64,000 nt of DNA from Candidatus Methanorudis spinitermitis (GCA_031286225.1 JAITUQ010000025.1:1-64000); one strand, 5' to 3'; numbered from the stretch's first letter, positions 29,163 to 38,698 are shown. Notes: generated by a model not told the origin, from the letters alone. Numbers and translations are program-made.

Positions 29163-30038
29163 TTATAAAATTTTAATTCCAACATTATCTATTTTTGATA
29201 TAATGCTTCCTTCTATATCTGAGTAAGGATTTTTTGATAATGCAAATGCAGTATTTCCAAGCATAGCCATTGAAGCACCTAATGTATTTTTATTCATTTC
29301 ATTAACTATTTCTAAAACATTTTCATTGATTAAGTTTGTTTTTTTTGCAAATTCAAGTGAACATTTAAGGAAGTGCTCTATCTTAGGTTTAACAAGGAAT
29401 TTTTTTAAAACTTCTAATCCAACTTCATTTATTTTCTTTTGATGATGTGGATTTTCAATTATACTTCCTGTATCTATTTCTCCAAGTGTTTTTGTTATTA
29501 CATAAATATTAGATAATTCATTTTGCAATCCAATTGATTCTACTTTTCCAATTCCCAGAGAACCTGGTTTTTTTCTCACAACAATTCCTTTTGATGTTTG
29601 GGCTATAACATCACCTAATCCACTTCCTAATTCTATCTCAGCTCTATGAGCATATTGACTTGCAGATTTAAGTGAAATATTTTCATCGAATAATTTAAAA
29701 AAAGCAATAGCTACTCCTAATGCAGAGGAAGCAGAAGACCCGAAACCAGATCCTAAAGGAACTTCTATTTTTTGATTAATTTTTAACCCCTGTTTAATTT
29801 TAAAATCTTTTTTTATCAATTCTAAGGTTTTAACAACAATAAATTCATGGGCATGATCTTTTTTTCCATTGACTTTAATTTCAACTTTGTTTTCTTTGTT
29901 TGATGATTTAACTGTTGTTAAAACGCCTTTATCTAATAATATTCCTCCTCCACATGATCCTTTTTTCAATGGATCATTATCATTAGCTATTGTAAAAAAA
30001 CTAGTAATATGAGCGGGAACAAAAACAGAAACTTTCAT
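29163..30038 (-). CDS. pantoate kinase (GHMP family)
   Basis: Phosphorylates pantoate to 4-phosphopantoate in the archaeal coenzyme A pathway. The 291-residue GHMP kinase begins MKVSVFVPAHITSFFTIAND with KKGSCGGGILL, typical of archaeal pantoate kinase, and carries the ATP loop VPLGSGFGSSASSALGVA and a HRAEIELGSGLGDVIAQ segment with the catalytic region. The C-terminal GHMP motif is represented by LGASMAMLGNTAFAL. ATG 30038 has ATGATATA upstream, a weak ribosome-binding site. The partner phosphopantothenate synthetase is not in the window. Confidence 0.88.
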   Translation of the reverse strand: MKVSVFVPAHITSFFTIANDNDPLKKGSCGGGILLDKGVLTTVKSSNKENKVEIKVNGKKDHAHEFIVVKTLELIKKDFKIKQGLKINQKIEVPLGSGFGSSASSALGVAIAFFKLFDENISLKSASQYAHRAEIELGSGLGDVIAQTSKGIVVRKKPGSLGIGKVESIGLQNELSNIYVITKTLGEIDTGSIIENPHHQKKINEVGLEVLKKFLVKPKIEHFLKCSLEFAKKTNLINENVLEIVNEMNKNTLGASMAMLGNTAFALSKNPYSDIEGSIISKIDNVGIKIL

Positions 30039-30480
30039 TATATCATTAATCAGTAGCTATTTCATTTTTTTTTATTCAATAACTTTATTAAGCCTAATTA
30101 TTTTATTATTTTTTAATTTAAATTTATTAAGACAACTTTTTTGAAATATATATAATATCTATATTTATTTAAATAAAATATTATATATTATTAATTATCT
30201 TATTATTAATAAGAATATTATAATTAATTTTTATTTAATATTAGAATTTTATTAATATGAAATTTGTAATTAATTTTTATTTAATATTAGAATTTTATTT
30301 GCATGAAAGTTAATCAATTTCTATTAAAATATTTGAATCTTAATTACTAAAAAGATAAAATTTATTTATAATTTTTTTTTTAAATAATCAATTAGTTAAT
30401 TATTAAAATTTGGAAAATGATTTTATAATCATTTATAAATACTATTAATTTATTTATTAATTTAATTAGGAGAAATTCTT
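30039..30480. other. divergent spacer with a 46-bp tandem duplication
   Basis: 442 bases between pantoate kinase (minus) and the PHP gene (plus). A unit starting TAATTAATTTTTATTTAATA and running through TTAGAATTTTATT occurs at 30221-30266 and again at 30267-30312 (ending GCATGAAA instead of TATGAAA). Promoters of both genes must lie here. Confidence 0.55.
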
Positions 30481-31146
30481 TTGAAAAGAATAGATTTACA
30501 TATGCACAGCCTATTTAGTGATGGTGAATTACTTCCATCAGAAATAGCTAGAAGGGCCCAAGTATTAGATCATGAGACAATAGCCATAACAGATCATGTT
30601 GATTCTTCTAATCTTGAAGCTATTTCGAAAATTATTGAAGCAATAGATGACATAAACAATAACTGGGATATTAATGTAGTTCCTGGAGCTGAAATTACTC
30701 ATGCTCCTGCAGAAGTCATTGATAAACTTGCAAAAAAATCAAGAAAATTAGGAGCTGAAATTATCCTTGTCCATGGTGAAACATTAGCTGAGCCTGTTGT
30801 TGAAGGAACAAATTTAGCTGCTGTTAAATCTTCTAATGTTGACATATTGGCACATCCTGGTCTTATCACATTAGAAGAGGTAGAAATAGCTAAAAATAAT
30901 AATGTTTCTTTAGAAATAAGTGCTCGGAAAGGGCATTGTTTAGCTAATGGGCATGTTGCTAGTATAGCTACTGATATTGGAGTTGATTTAATAATAAATA
31001 CTGATACTCATTCTCCAAATGATTTAATCACGTTTAAACAAGCTCAAAAAATAGGTTTAGGCGCAGGTTTAACAAAAGATAAAGCCATGGAAGCTTTAGT
31101 TGAAAATCCTAAAAAAATATTAGAAAAATGTGGTTTTACTTATTAA
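30481..31146 (+). CDS. PHP-domain metal-dependent phosphoesterase
   Basis: The 221-residue protein has the complete PHP metal-binding set: [19 protein letters not shown] (HxH and a following Asp), [31 protein letters not shown], and the late [10 protein letters not shown]. Members of this histidinol-phosphatase-like group hydrolyse phosphoesters with two or three metal ions; in methanogens the substrate is unproven, and the presence of hisD 18 kb away does not settle it. TTG 30481 is the start, eight bases after AGGAG. A stem-loop with T tail at 31409 follows the gene. Confidence 0.85.
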   Translation: MKRIDLHMHSLFSDGELLPSEIARRAQVLDHETIAITDHVDSSNLEAISKIIEAIDDINNNWDINVVPGAEITHAPAEVIDKLAKKSRKLGAEIILVHGETLAEPVVEGTNLAAVKSSNVDILAHPGLITLEEVEIAKNNNVSLEISARKGHCLANGHVASIATDIGVDLIINTDTHSPNDLITFKQAQKIGLGAGLTKDKAMEALVENPKKILEKCGFTY

Positions 31147-31468
31147 TTAATGAAAAAATTAGTTTATTGATTAATTTTTAATAAGTGTTCCTTAAATGAT
31201 TTTAAATTAAAAATAGCTATTTATTTTAATGATTTTGTTTTGAATTGTGTTTTGTTTAAATTAATATTAGTTTATTTTTTCTTATTTTTTTTAAATTAAT
31301 ACTAATTTATTTTTTCTTATTTTTTTTTTAAAAAAAAATAATGTTAAAATTAGCTTTTTTCATGAAGTATTGATAATTTCCTTTAATTTTTCATTAAAAA
31401 AAATAAATAAGAGGGAATAATCCTCTTTTTTCATTAAATAGATCTTTTACTAAGATTCTTAAGCAAAT
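31147..31468. other. convergent spacer with duplicated T-rich segment
   Basis: The string TTTAAATTAATATTAGTTTA plus TTTTTTCTTATTTTTT near 31255 recurs near 31292 with ATACTAAT in place of ATATTAG. The stem-loop terminator at 31409-31431 lies at the right end, between two convergent genes. No coding signal. Confidence 0.45.
31409..31431. terminator. stem-loop with T tail, possibly bidirectional
   Basis: AAGAGG, loop GAATAAT, CCTCTT, then further T residues. It lies between two convergent genes (PHP protein ending 31146, transglutaminase-fold protein ending 31469), with A-rich sequence on its left, so it could serve both strands. Confidence 0.6.
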
Positions 31469-33397
31469 TTAAAAAGATATTGATGCATATTTTCCATGTA
31501 TTTTAGCTGTATTAGTATACCAGTTTTGGATCATACCTAAACTATTACTTTTGCTTGTTGTATCTGCGACTACCCATGTATTTCCTACTTTTATTTGTGC
31601 CCATACATGTCCATAACTGTTTCCACTTATAAATTTAGCTTCACCATTGACATATCTTGCAGCTATTCCACTTGCTCTACATAATGCAATTAATAAGTGA
31701 CTTTGGTCAACACAATTCCCAACTCCACCTTTTAATGTATTTTTCGCACCATATTTTGTATTCCAATAGAAGCTATAAGCAATTTTGTCTCTAACATAAT
31801 TGAATATAGATTCTGCTTTCTGCCATTCACTTGTAGATCCTTTTGTTAATTCAATAGCTAATGTTTTAATTGCTTCGTCATTAACTTGGCAATTGGTACT
31901 AGCTACTAAATAACTTGTTAAAGATTCTCCATTATATGTATCATTGAGAGAGGGACCTTGATTAGATAATGTGTTATCTTTAATAGATCCACTTTTAGTT
32001 AAAGTTACATAATTTGGCAATACATTGTTATTGTTTGTAAATTGAAGGATTTTTGAAAATCCAATAACCAATAATTTGAATTCTACTTTGCCTAATGTAG
32101 ATTCTCCATAATTAGGGGCTTGACCATTTTTAGCTATAAATCCAGAAATTCTAGAAGCTAAATCAATATAATTGTTTTTATTGATTTCACCAGCTTTTGA
32201 ATTTCCATTTTGATTAGATGGATTCTTAACAGCTATACTAACAATATTATTTTGAATGCCATTATTTATGTTAACGATGGCTGTGGATGCTAAATACAAG
32301 AATTCAGCCATAGAGTACTGTTTTCCAGAGATTGTAACATAATTAGGTAATACTTTATTAGTATTATAAAATGCTTCAACTCTGCTTCCAGCATCTGTTA
32401 TTTCAGCTAAATTTACAGATATAGATCCTGTAAAGTTTTTACTTTCGTATTTAGGAATTATTTTATTTAAATTCGCTGGACTTTTCGTGTTTAATGTGAC
32501 ATAATTTGGTAAAACACCATTATTTTTTGTAAAGTCAAGTATTCTTGAAAATGCATAAATCATTGTTTGGAATTGAACTTTTCCAAGAGATGTAGATCCA
32601 TAGTTTGGTGCTTGACCATTTTGTTCTATGTAATTTAGAACATTTCCAGCTAAAATAAGATAACCATTTTTATTAAGATTTCCAGTTATAGTATTTCCGC
32701 TTGGTTTACTTGGGTCTTTCACATCTTTCCAAAATATGTCTGAATCATTTTTTTTATCTGTATTCACAATAGATTTTGTGAGTAAATATAAAAAATCACT
32801 CATTGACACTTGTTGATTAGCTATTGTAACGTAATTTGGTAGTTTACCATTTTGTTCAACATATTTTTTCACATTAGTAGCTGCATTTAAGATAGAACTT
32901 TTACTAAATAAAGAGCTACCATCACCTGCAGCTAATATTCCACTACTTAAATTTTTTAAATTTTGATTATTTGTAGTTATTAAATTAACTACATTTTCTG
33001 TAGATAGTCCTATATCTACATTTTTGTTTTCAGTTATAGTGTTATTCACTACAACATTTGTATTTGCTTGTTTACCAATAATTTCATTTTGTGTTTCTTC
33101 ACTTAGGCTGTTATCTCTCTTATTATTAGCCGAATTTTCATCAGTATTTTTTATCACTGGTTTATTAGAATCATTATAATCATCTGTAACTTCTGCATTA
33201 TTAATTGAATTATTTACTTGATTGATAAAATCAATCGAATTATCATTGGTTTGAAATGAACTTACAGTTGAATCATAGATATCTTTAGTAAAAAGATTTT
33301 CAGCTGTTCCATTCATGCTATTTGCAAATATTGTTCCACTACTACTAATTATAATGATAATTATAAATGCAAATAACATTTCTAATTTATTTAAAAT
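31469..33397 (-). CDS. secreted pseudomurein-binding transglutaminase-fold protein, probable pseudomurein endoisopeptidase; apparent ATT start
   Basis: Probably cuts or remodels the cell's own pseudomurein. Numbering from ATG 33379: signal peptide 1-20, Asn/Ser-rich region to 160, four pseudomurein-binding repeat segments (about 163-206, 243-296, 330-372, 405-461; each with N(G/N)xxPNYxT and a SMxxFLYLL-type helix), then a transglutaminase core 515-620 with the triad C555 (GNCVDQSH), H591 (GHVWA) and D606 (VVADTT). This is the layout of the C71 peptidases PeiW/PeiP of methanogen viruses. GGAGGT (33403-33408) is 23 bases from ATG 33379 but five bases before an in-frame ATT at 33397, which would give the leader MLNKLEMLFAF with its basic residue, so ATT is preferred (642 residues). 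Paralogue of the next gene. Confidence 0.85.
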   Translation of the reverse strand: MLNKLEMLFAFIIIIIISSSGTIFANSMNGTAENLFTKDIYDSTVSSFQTNDNSIDFINQVNNSINNAEVTDDYNDSNKPVIKNTDENSANNKRDNSLSEETQNEIIGKQANTNVVVNNTITENKNVDIGLSTENVVNLITTNNQNLKNLSSGILAAGDGSSLFSKSSILNAATNVKKYVEQNGKLPNYVTIANQQVSMSDFLYLLTKSIVNTDKKNDSDIFWKDVKDPSKPSGNTITGNLNKNGYLILAGNVLNYIEQNGQAPNYGSTSLGKVQFQTMIYAFSRILDFTKNNGVLPNYVTLNTKSPANLNKIIPKYESKNFTGSISVNLAEITDAGSRVEAFYNTNKVLPNYVTISGKQYSMAEFLYLASTAIVNINNGIQNNIVSIAVKNPSNQNGNSKAGEINKNNYIDLASRISGFIAKNGQAPNYGESTLGKVEFKLLVIGFSKILQFTNNNNVLPNYVTLTKSGSIKDNTLSNQGPSLNDTYNGESLTSYLVASTNCQVNDEAIKTLAIELTKGSTSEWQKAESIFNYVRDKIAYSFYWNTKYGAKNTLKGGVGNCVDQSHLLIALCRASGIAARYVNGEAKFISGNSYGHVWAQIKVGNTWVVADTTSKSNSLGMIQNWYTNTAKIHGKYASISF

Positions 33398-33832
33398 TTT
33401 TTACCTCCAAATATTTCACCTAAAGAATTTTAACAAAAATGTTTGATGTTAAAATTCCTAAGTGGAGTATATGTTTATTGTGCTTAAATAATATAAACTT
33501 TGTGGTTTTTCATATAATTCATGGTTTTTTGCATGAATTTTCAATTAAGTATAATCTTTAGGTAAAAAACTTGAATTTGTCATGATTTATTGACTAGTAA
33601 TTATTTATTGTAATATTGAAATTTAATTAAATTTACTATGATTTATAAAAAAAGTTTTATTAAATTTTTTTTGTTAAGTATATAAATTAAAAAATAGCTT
33701 AAGTAAATAAAAAAATAGTTTAGATAAAAAAAATTAAAATTTTTCTTATCACAAATTTTAAGATTATATAAAAAAAACTTTAGATTAAAATCTTACTTTC
33801 AAAAATTTAAAATTAATAAAAATAAATTAAGA
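33398..33832. other. spacer between two transglutaminase-fold paralogues
   Basis: 435 bases. Contains the GGAGGT site and promoter of the left gene and, near 33745-33842, two versions of AGATTAAAATCTTA close to the stop of the right gene, which could form short hairpins. No ORF is supported. Confidence 0.4.
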
Positions 33833-35044
33833 TTAAAATCTTATTTCATTATAAATTCCTTTTAATGCATAACTGTTTGTATCCCAATTATTGATTAGTC
33901 CGAATTTATTATATTCTGAGTGAGAAGGATCTGCTGCTATCCAATTATTTTCTACAAGTATTTGTGTCCATACATGACCATAGTTATTTCCACTAATGAA
34001 ATTACAGGTTCCGTGAACATATCTAGAAGGTATATTAATTGCACGGCATAGAGCTATCATTAAATGTGATTTATCAACACAATTTCCTCCCTTTTTAGAA
34101 ATTGTATTTTTAGCACCATACTTAGTGTTATAGTAGAAAACATAACTTACTTCCTTATTCACATAGTTAAAAATAGCTTCTGCTTTCTGATAATTAGTAG
34201 TGTATTTACTTGTTAAATTTATAGCTAATGATTTTATAACTTTATCATTCACTTGGCAATTTTTTGTATCTTGTAAATATTGTTCTAAGGATTCTCCATT
34301 ATATTTTTCATTAATAGGTTTACTTGGTTTAGTAACTGTTCTTGTGTATTTTGGCAAGAATTTATTCATGTTACTAGATTTTTTTACATTGATTAATAAA
34401 GAAATAGGCAAATTCTTTTTTTTAAGTATTTCTATGAAACTATATATTGTTGTTTGATATTGCATATTCCCTAATGATGTTGATACATAGTTAGGAGCTA
34501 TGTTTTTTGTACTTATGAAATTAGCTACTCTTTTTGCATAATCATAGTAATCATTTTGGGAAACTTTTCCTTTAATATCTACTCCTGTTGGCTTTGTTGG
34601 ATTTTTTACATTGTATTTAACAGAAATTTGATCATTATTTTTTTCATATTTGTATTCTATTGTTTTTGCTAATAAGTACATGAATTCTGGTAGTGAATAT
34701 TTATAATCAGAAACTGTGACATAATTAGGTAATTTTCCATTTTTTGAAATAAACTCATCAACATTTTGGGATGCAACTATTATGTCATTTTGAGAAAGAT
34801 CATCTGACCGATCATTATCACCAGCAGCTAAAATTTTTGCATTAGAACTGTTTTTATTTACACTGTTATCTTTAGGAGATATTTCTATGGTTTTTAGAGA
34901 ATTATCCATATTATATATTTTTTCAGAGTCTTTATAGATTGTGCCTATTTTGTTATCATTTACATTACTAGCATAACTTGCACTAACAGTTATCAGAAAA
35001 ATGCATATTAATGTTAAAAGTAATGCTTTACTTTTCACCGTAAT
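33833..35044 (-). CDS. secreted pseudomurein-binding transglutaminase-fold protein, second paralogue; apparent ATT start
   Basis: Shorter relative of the upstream-numbered neighbour. Numbering from GTG 35038: signal peptide 1-23, spacer, two pseudomurein-binding repeat segments (about 90-130 and 165-225; NGKLPNYVTV, NIAPNYVSTSLGNMQYQT), and a transglutaminase core 280-385 with C320 (GGNCVDKSH), H355 (GHVWT) and D370 (IAADPS). The two cores share long stretches (FNYV, NTKYGAKNT, HLxIALCRA), so this is a tandem duplication with loss of two repeats. GAGGTG lies 11 bases from GTG 35038, but GGTG (35050-35053) is exactly five bases before an in-frame ATT at 35044, giving MTVKSKALLL; ATT is favoured. 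Each gene has its own spacer and ribosome-binding site. Confidence 0.85.
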   Translation of the reverse strand: MTVKSKALLLTLICIFLITVSASYASNVNDNKIGTIYKDSEKIYNMDNSLKTIEISPKDNSVNKNSSNAKILAAGDNDRSDDLSQNDIIVASQNVDEFISKNGKLPNYVTVSDYKYSLPEFMYLLAKTIEYKYEKNNDQISVKYNVKNPTKPTGVDIKGKVSQNDYYDYAKRVANFISTKNIAPNYVSTSLGNMQYQTTIYSFIEILKKKNLPISLLINVKKSSNMNKFLPKYTRTVTKPSKPINEKYNGESLEQYLQDTKNCQVNDKVIKSLAINLTSKYTTNYQKAEAIFNYVNKEVSYVFYYNTKYGAKNTISKKGGNCVDKSHLMIALCRAINIPSRYVHGTCNFISGNNYGHVWTQILVENNWIAADPSHSEYNKFGLINNWDTNSYALKGIYNEIRF

Positions 35045-35108
35045 TATTCCACCTCAGTTTTCCACCATACATTGCTTATGATTTTTATTAATATTGTCCA
35101 ATTATTAT

Positions 35109-35146
35109 CAAATACTTTCACAAGTTTCAAATACTTTCACAAGTTG
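35109..35146. repeat. 19-bp tandem repeat with overlapping palindrome upstream of a wall-enzyme gene
   Basis: CAAATACTTTCACAAGTTT occurs at 35109-35127 and again (last base different) at 35128-35146; the right end continues as CACAAGTTGTG, a short perfect palindrome about 95-105 bases upstream of the gene at 33833-35044. It could be a regulator site of that gene. Confidence 0.6.
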
Positions 35147-35592
35147 TGAAAAATTTTGCACGACAGATTGTTCATATTATATTTTAATAGGTTATAAATT
35201 TTTCTAAAATAAATTCCACAATTAAATAAAGCTCTATTTGTAAAAATGTATATTATTAAAAAGAATTCTATTAAAATATCTTTAAATAAATTAAATTTAT
35301 TTAAAAAAAAATATATTTACTTAAATTTAGATATATTTGAAAAAACCTTGAATTTTTTATTAAAATTAATCATTAAAGAATTAAAACCCTTAAACAAATG
35401 AATAATAGAATTTTTTAAATAAATAAGAAAAATTAATATTTTATTAAAAATAATTATTTTAAATCTTGGTTTAATAGTTGATATTTTTTTTTTTTATTAA
35501 TGGATATTTTTTTGTTCATTAATTAATCATTTTTTTATTCAATTGCTATGATTGTGTAATAATACACTATAAGGATTAGTTTTTTTAAATTC
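35147..35592. other. AT-rich spacer
   Basis: About 450 bases with long A and T runs (for example T-rich 35480-35500) and no supported gene. It holds the distal promoter region of the transglutaminase-fold gene and the 3' side of the riboflavin pathway gene, both minus strand. Confidence 0.35.
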
Positions 35593-36267
35593 TCATTTAT
35601 TAGAATTAACTTTATACTCAAGTATTAGATTTTTACCTAAACAGTAGCTACTTTCAAAATCTATTTTTATAGCTTCACCCATATAGTCAAAACCATCACC
35701 ATCAAATAAAGTTTTAGCTGATTTTCCTCCAACAATCATTGGGGCAATAGCTATTTTAATTTCATCAATTAATCCTTCTTTAATCATAGAAAAATTTAAT
35801 GTTGATCCACCTTCTAACATTAGTGTTTCAATTCCATTTTCATATAGATAATTCATCAAATCTTTTAAGTCTACTTGTTCATCACCTGAATAAAATAAAT
35901 TAGCTACTTTTTCCAGATGTTTACAATTTTCCACTGATTTATCTTCATTTTTCGCGCTATTGGAAATAGCTATTATTGTTTTAGCATCATCATCATTTAG
36001 TATTCTTGAATTTAGAGGAATTCTTGCCTTACTATCAACTACAACACGAATAGGATTATCTTCTTTTTTTGAAGGTATTTTATGAACAGTTAATCTTGGA
36101 TTATCCGCTATTACTGTGTTTATTCCAACCATTATCCCATCAACTTCTTTTCTAAGTTTATGAACTCTTTCAAGATCTTCTTCACCCGATATTTCTGAAC
36201 TTCCTGTTTTTGTAGCTATTTTTCCATCCAAGGTCATAGCTGCATTTAATATAACATAAGGCTTCAT
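35593..36267 (-). CDS. 2,5-diamino-6-ribosylamino-4(3H)-pyrimidinone 5'-phosphate reductase
   Basis: RibD-C-type (dihydrofolate reductase-like) enzyme that reduces the ribosyl side chain in archaeal riboflavin and F420-deazaflavin precursor synthesis. The 224-residue protein has PYVILNAAMTLDGKIATKTG, the VDGIMVGINTVIADNPRLTV NADPH-binding region, IRVVVDSKARIPLNSRIL, and TLMLEGGSTLNFSMIKEGLI. The frame begins at TTG 36279, but GGTG lies six bases before ATG 36267, so the latter is used. Single gene; diverges from the CMD gene at 36520. Confidence 0.92.
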   Translation of the reverse strand: MKPYVILNAAMTLDGKIATKTGSSEISGEEDLERVHKLRKEVDGIMVGINTVIADNPRLTVHKIPSKKEDNPIRVVVDSKARIPLNSRILNDDDAKTIIAISNSAKNEDKSVENCKHLEKVANLFYSGDEQVDLKDLMNYLYENGIETLMLEGGSTLNFSMIKEGLIDEIKIAIAPMIVGGKSAKTLFDGDGFDYMGEAIKIDFESSYCLGKNLILEYKVNSNK

Positions 36268-36519
36268 AAAAAACACCAAAATTTAAACTTAAATTAAATA
36301 ATAGATAACAAATAATAAATAGTTGTAATTAAATATTTTGTTAAAGTAATAAATTGTTTTTAAAATATAATTATTACTTATTTACTTACTTCAATAAAAA
36401 ATATTTTTTGAATAAGTATAATTTTAGTTAAACAAATGAGTAATAATAATTTTTTATAATTTTTTTCATGTTTTTGTGTTTATATTTAATAGCTATTATG
36501 ATTAGATATTGGTGATTAT

Positions 36520-36906
36520 ATGGTTAATCGATATGAAAAAGGAATGGAAATACTTAAAATAACTAATAAAAATAGAATACAAGAAGTTTTTAAAGAATTA
36601 GATGATATTGTTCCTGATTTGGGAAGATTTATAGTTGAATTTCCTTATTGCGAAATATACTCAAGAGATGGATTAGATTTAAAAACAAGGGAATTAATCA
36701 CTGTTGCTGCTTTAACTGTTCTAGGTAATGCAGATTCTCAGCTAAAAGATCATATTAATGCTGCATTAAATGTTGAAAACACTCCTAAAGAGATTGTTGA
36801 GGCTATAGTACAAATGTCTGTTTATGCAGGATTTCCAGCAGCCATAAACGGGATAAAAGTAGCTAAAGAAGTATTTAAAAAAAGAGATTTGCTTCCATTA
36901 GAATAA
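36520..36906 (+). CDS. carboxymuconolactone decarboxylase family protein
   Basis: All-helical 128-residue protein of the CMD/AhpD-like family. It contains the family core [41 protein letters not shown] and [19 protein letters not shown]. The CxxC redox pair of AhpD is absent, so it is not an AhpD peroxidase partner; the His of DHINAAL matches the decarboxylase type. Substrate in methanogens is unknown. ATG 36520 follows GGTGATTAT (GGTG five bases upstream). Confidence 0.85.
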   Translation: MVNRYEKGMEILKITNKNRIQEVFKELDDIVPDLGRFIVEFPYCEIYSRDGLDLKTRELITVAALTVLGNADSQLKDHINAALNVENTPKEIVEAIVQMSVYAGFPAAINGIKVAKEVFKKRDLLPLE

Positions 36907-36997
36907 TGGTGATTGTTTAAAAATTTTACTTTATTATAAAGATTTTCAAGAGATTATTTCCATTTAAATAAAAATCATGCATGACTTTCAAAGCTTA

Positions 36998-37756
36998 TTA
37001 AATATTAAAAACTTTTTTAGCATTTTTTTCTGTAGTTTTATCAATTACATCTACTTTTTCTTCATTTATTTCAGCTATTTTTTCCACAACTTTAGCTACA
37101 TTTATTGGTTCATTTCTTTCTCCTCTTTTTGGAGCAAGATAAGGACTGTCAGTTTCTGTTAATATATTTTCTAAAGGAATATCTTTAACTAATTCTTGAT
37201 GATGCTTTGAATAGCAAATCATAGTTGAAAATGACATATAATAACCTTCATCTACAAGTTTATTAGCTGTTTTCAAACTTCCACTATAACAATGGAATAT
37301 TACTTCTGGGATTGAATTAAACTTTTTTATAATGTTGTAAGCTTTCTTTTCACAGTCTCTTCCATGAATTAGTAAAGGAATTTCATGCTCATTAGCTAAG
37401 TCTGCAAAAAATTCAAATATCTTTCCTTGTTTTTCTCTTTCTTTTTTCTCTTTCACATGAAAATAATCCATTCCAACTTCACCAATAGCTACAATATCAT
37501 CTAAATGTTTAACCATATGATCCATAGCTATTTCAACATCTTTTTTACTACTTTGTCCTGAACTTACTGGATGAAAACCAAAACTTGGATATAAAAAATT
37601 AGAATTTTCTTTAGCTAATTTTAAAACTCCTTGGTTTCCTTTGTAACTTGTTCCAGAGTTTATTATACAAGTCAATTTTTCTTTGGTCCGTTTTAATACT
37701 TCTTTTCTATCTTTATTAAATGGTTTAAAATCTAAATGGCAATGTGTATCGATCAT
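36998..37756 (-). CDS. TatD family metal-dependent hydrolase (probable DNase)
   Basis: TIM-barrel amidohydrolase-type enzyme; TatD members act as 3'-5' DNases or RNases. The sequence has MIDTHCHLDFKPFNKDRKEV (HxH), FGFHPVSS, VAIGEVGMDYFHVKE (metal Glu), LLIHGRDCEKKAY, VIFHCYSG and LTETDSPYLAPKRGERNEP. The frame is open from ATG 37804 (268 residues), but family members begin at MIDTHCH, and an AGGAT sequence precedes the ATG at 37756, so the 252-residue form is preferred. A short ORF of uncertain status lies just upstream. Confidence 0.88.
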   Translation of the reverse strand: MIDTHCHLDFKPFNKDRKEVLKRTKEKLTCIINSGTSYKGNQGVLKLAKENSNFLYPSFGFHPVSSGQSSKKDVEIAMDHMVKHLDDIVAIGEVGMDYFHVKEKKEREKQGKIFEFFADLANEHEIPLLIHGRDCEKKAYNIIKKFNSIPEVIFHCYSGSLKTANKLVDEGYYMSFSTMICYSKHHQELVKDIPLENILTETDSPYLAPKRGERNEPINVAKVVEKIAEINEEKVDVIDKTTEKNAKKVFNI

Positions 37757-37859
37757 TCTATCTAATATCCTATATTTTCTCTCATTTTTAACATAACATT
37801 TCATGAAATAGCATAAAAAAAAGTTCAGGTATTATTTTTTCTTGAAAAACTATTTATTT

Positions 37860-38006
37860 TTATACATATAAAAAATTATAAGATTGAACATTATTCAAAG
37901 ATAAAAAGATAAAAAGATGATAATTACTTATTGGGTTTAGGTGTTTCTTTAGTATGTTATAACCAATGGAAGCTGTGAATTTGATGTTCATTTTAATATT
38001 TGGCAT
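37860..38006 (-). CDS. possible small protein of 48 residues
   Basis: ATG 38006 lies seven bases after a strong GAGGAGGTG site and opens a 48-codon frame (MPNIKMNIKFTASIGYNILK, then KHLNPISN and a hydrophobic end). The site also precedes a nearer ATG (38010, overlapping) that reads only seven codons, so the Shine-Dalgarno site could belong to a leader peptide instead. Nothing about the sequence is recognised. Strong ribosome-binding site is the only reason for listing. Confidence 0.35.
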   Translation of the reverse strand: MPNIKMNIKFTASIGYNILKKHLNPISNYHLFIFLSLNNVQSYNFLYV

Positions 38007-38123
38007 AACATTTCACCTCCTCTTTTGTTAGTGAGTATGAGGCTTGCTAAAATTAATATATAAAATAATTAAAAAATTATGGAGCTGCTTATTAATGAGT
38101 GAAAAAAAGTGTGTAAAGGATAT

Positions 38124-38330
38124 TCAATCCTTATAATACTCATTTCTAAGCTTTAACAACTCAACAAGATTAGCCATAGCTGCTTCAGTAGCTTCAGACA
38201 AATGACCATCTGATTTAACTATTATGTTTTTCTCAATTTTTTCAAGTTGAACACCAATAACATAATCTAATAATGGAATATTATTAAAAGTGTTTTCCAT
38301 ACTTTTTAAAATATCAATAGTTTCATTAAT
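38124..38330 (-). CDS. small conserved-looking protein (68 residues) with apparent ATT start
   Basis: A perfect AGGAGGTG site (38336-38343) stands five bases before ATT 38330, and the frame has no ATG, GTG or TTG between the upstream stop and codon 11. Starting at ATT gives 68 residues: NETIDILKSMENTFNNIPLL, DYVIGVQLEKIEKNIIVKSD and GHLSEATEAAMANLVELLKL, ending RNEYYKD. It has protein-like composition with acidic/hydrophobic helix periodicity and no signal peptide. I do not recognise a family. The ATG at codon 11 (38300) lacks a ribosome-binding site. It neighbours another small ORF at 37860. Confidence 0.65.
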   Translation of the reverse strand: MNETIDILKSMENTFNNIPLLDYVIGVQLEKIEKNIIVKSDGHLSEATEAAMANLVELLKLRNEYYKD

Positions 38331-38698
38331 ATTTTCACCTCCTACCTATTAATAGGGCAAGTGGATATATTTGACTTAACTTGTATAAGAAAATTTTATT
38401 AAAAAAATAGTTTCAAAGTAGATTAATAAAATAATTTATTTCAAATTAAAAAAATTAAAGGGCTAAAAATTTTCATCTTTGTTTTTTTTGAGCTTGATGT
38501 AAAAAAAATTCGAACAAAAATGTTCTTACTCCAAAAATAATATTAATAAGTTGATAAAAGCACTTATCCTTATTTTAAAAAGAGCATGTATTACAATATA
38601 CAACCTTACACTAATATAATGGATACAATAGTTGAACTTTCTCAAAACAGTCTTTTTTTATTGAGCTTACTTAAAACTGTTTTTTTTATTAGCTGATT
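38331..38698. other. spacer with two hairpins downstream of uppS
   Basis: AAAACAGT (38644-38651) and ACTGTTTT (38676-38683) could pair with a 24-base loop just beyond the uppS stop; GAACA-AAAA-TGTTC at 38512-38525 is a second small inverted repeat, 180 bases upstream of the small gene at 38124-38330. No further ORF is supported. Confidence 0.45.

Noticed and set aside
33379-33379. ATG as start of the first transglutaminase-fold gene
   Set aside because: It lies 23 bases from GGAGGT and yields a signal peptide without a basic N-terminal region, while ATT 33397 has ideal spacing; kept only as an alternative.
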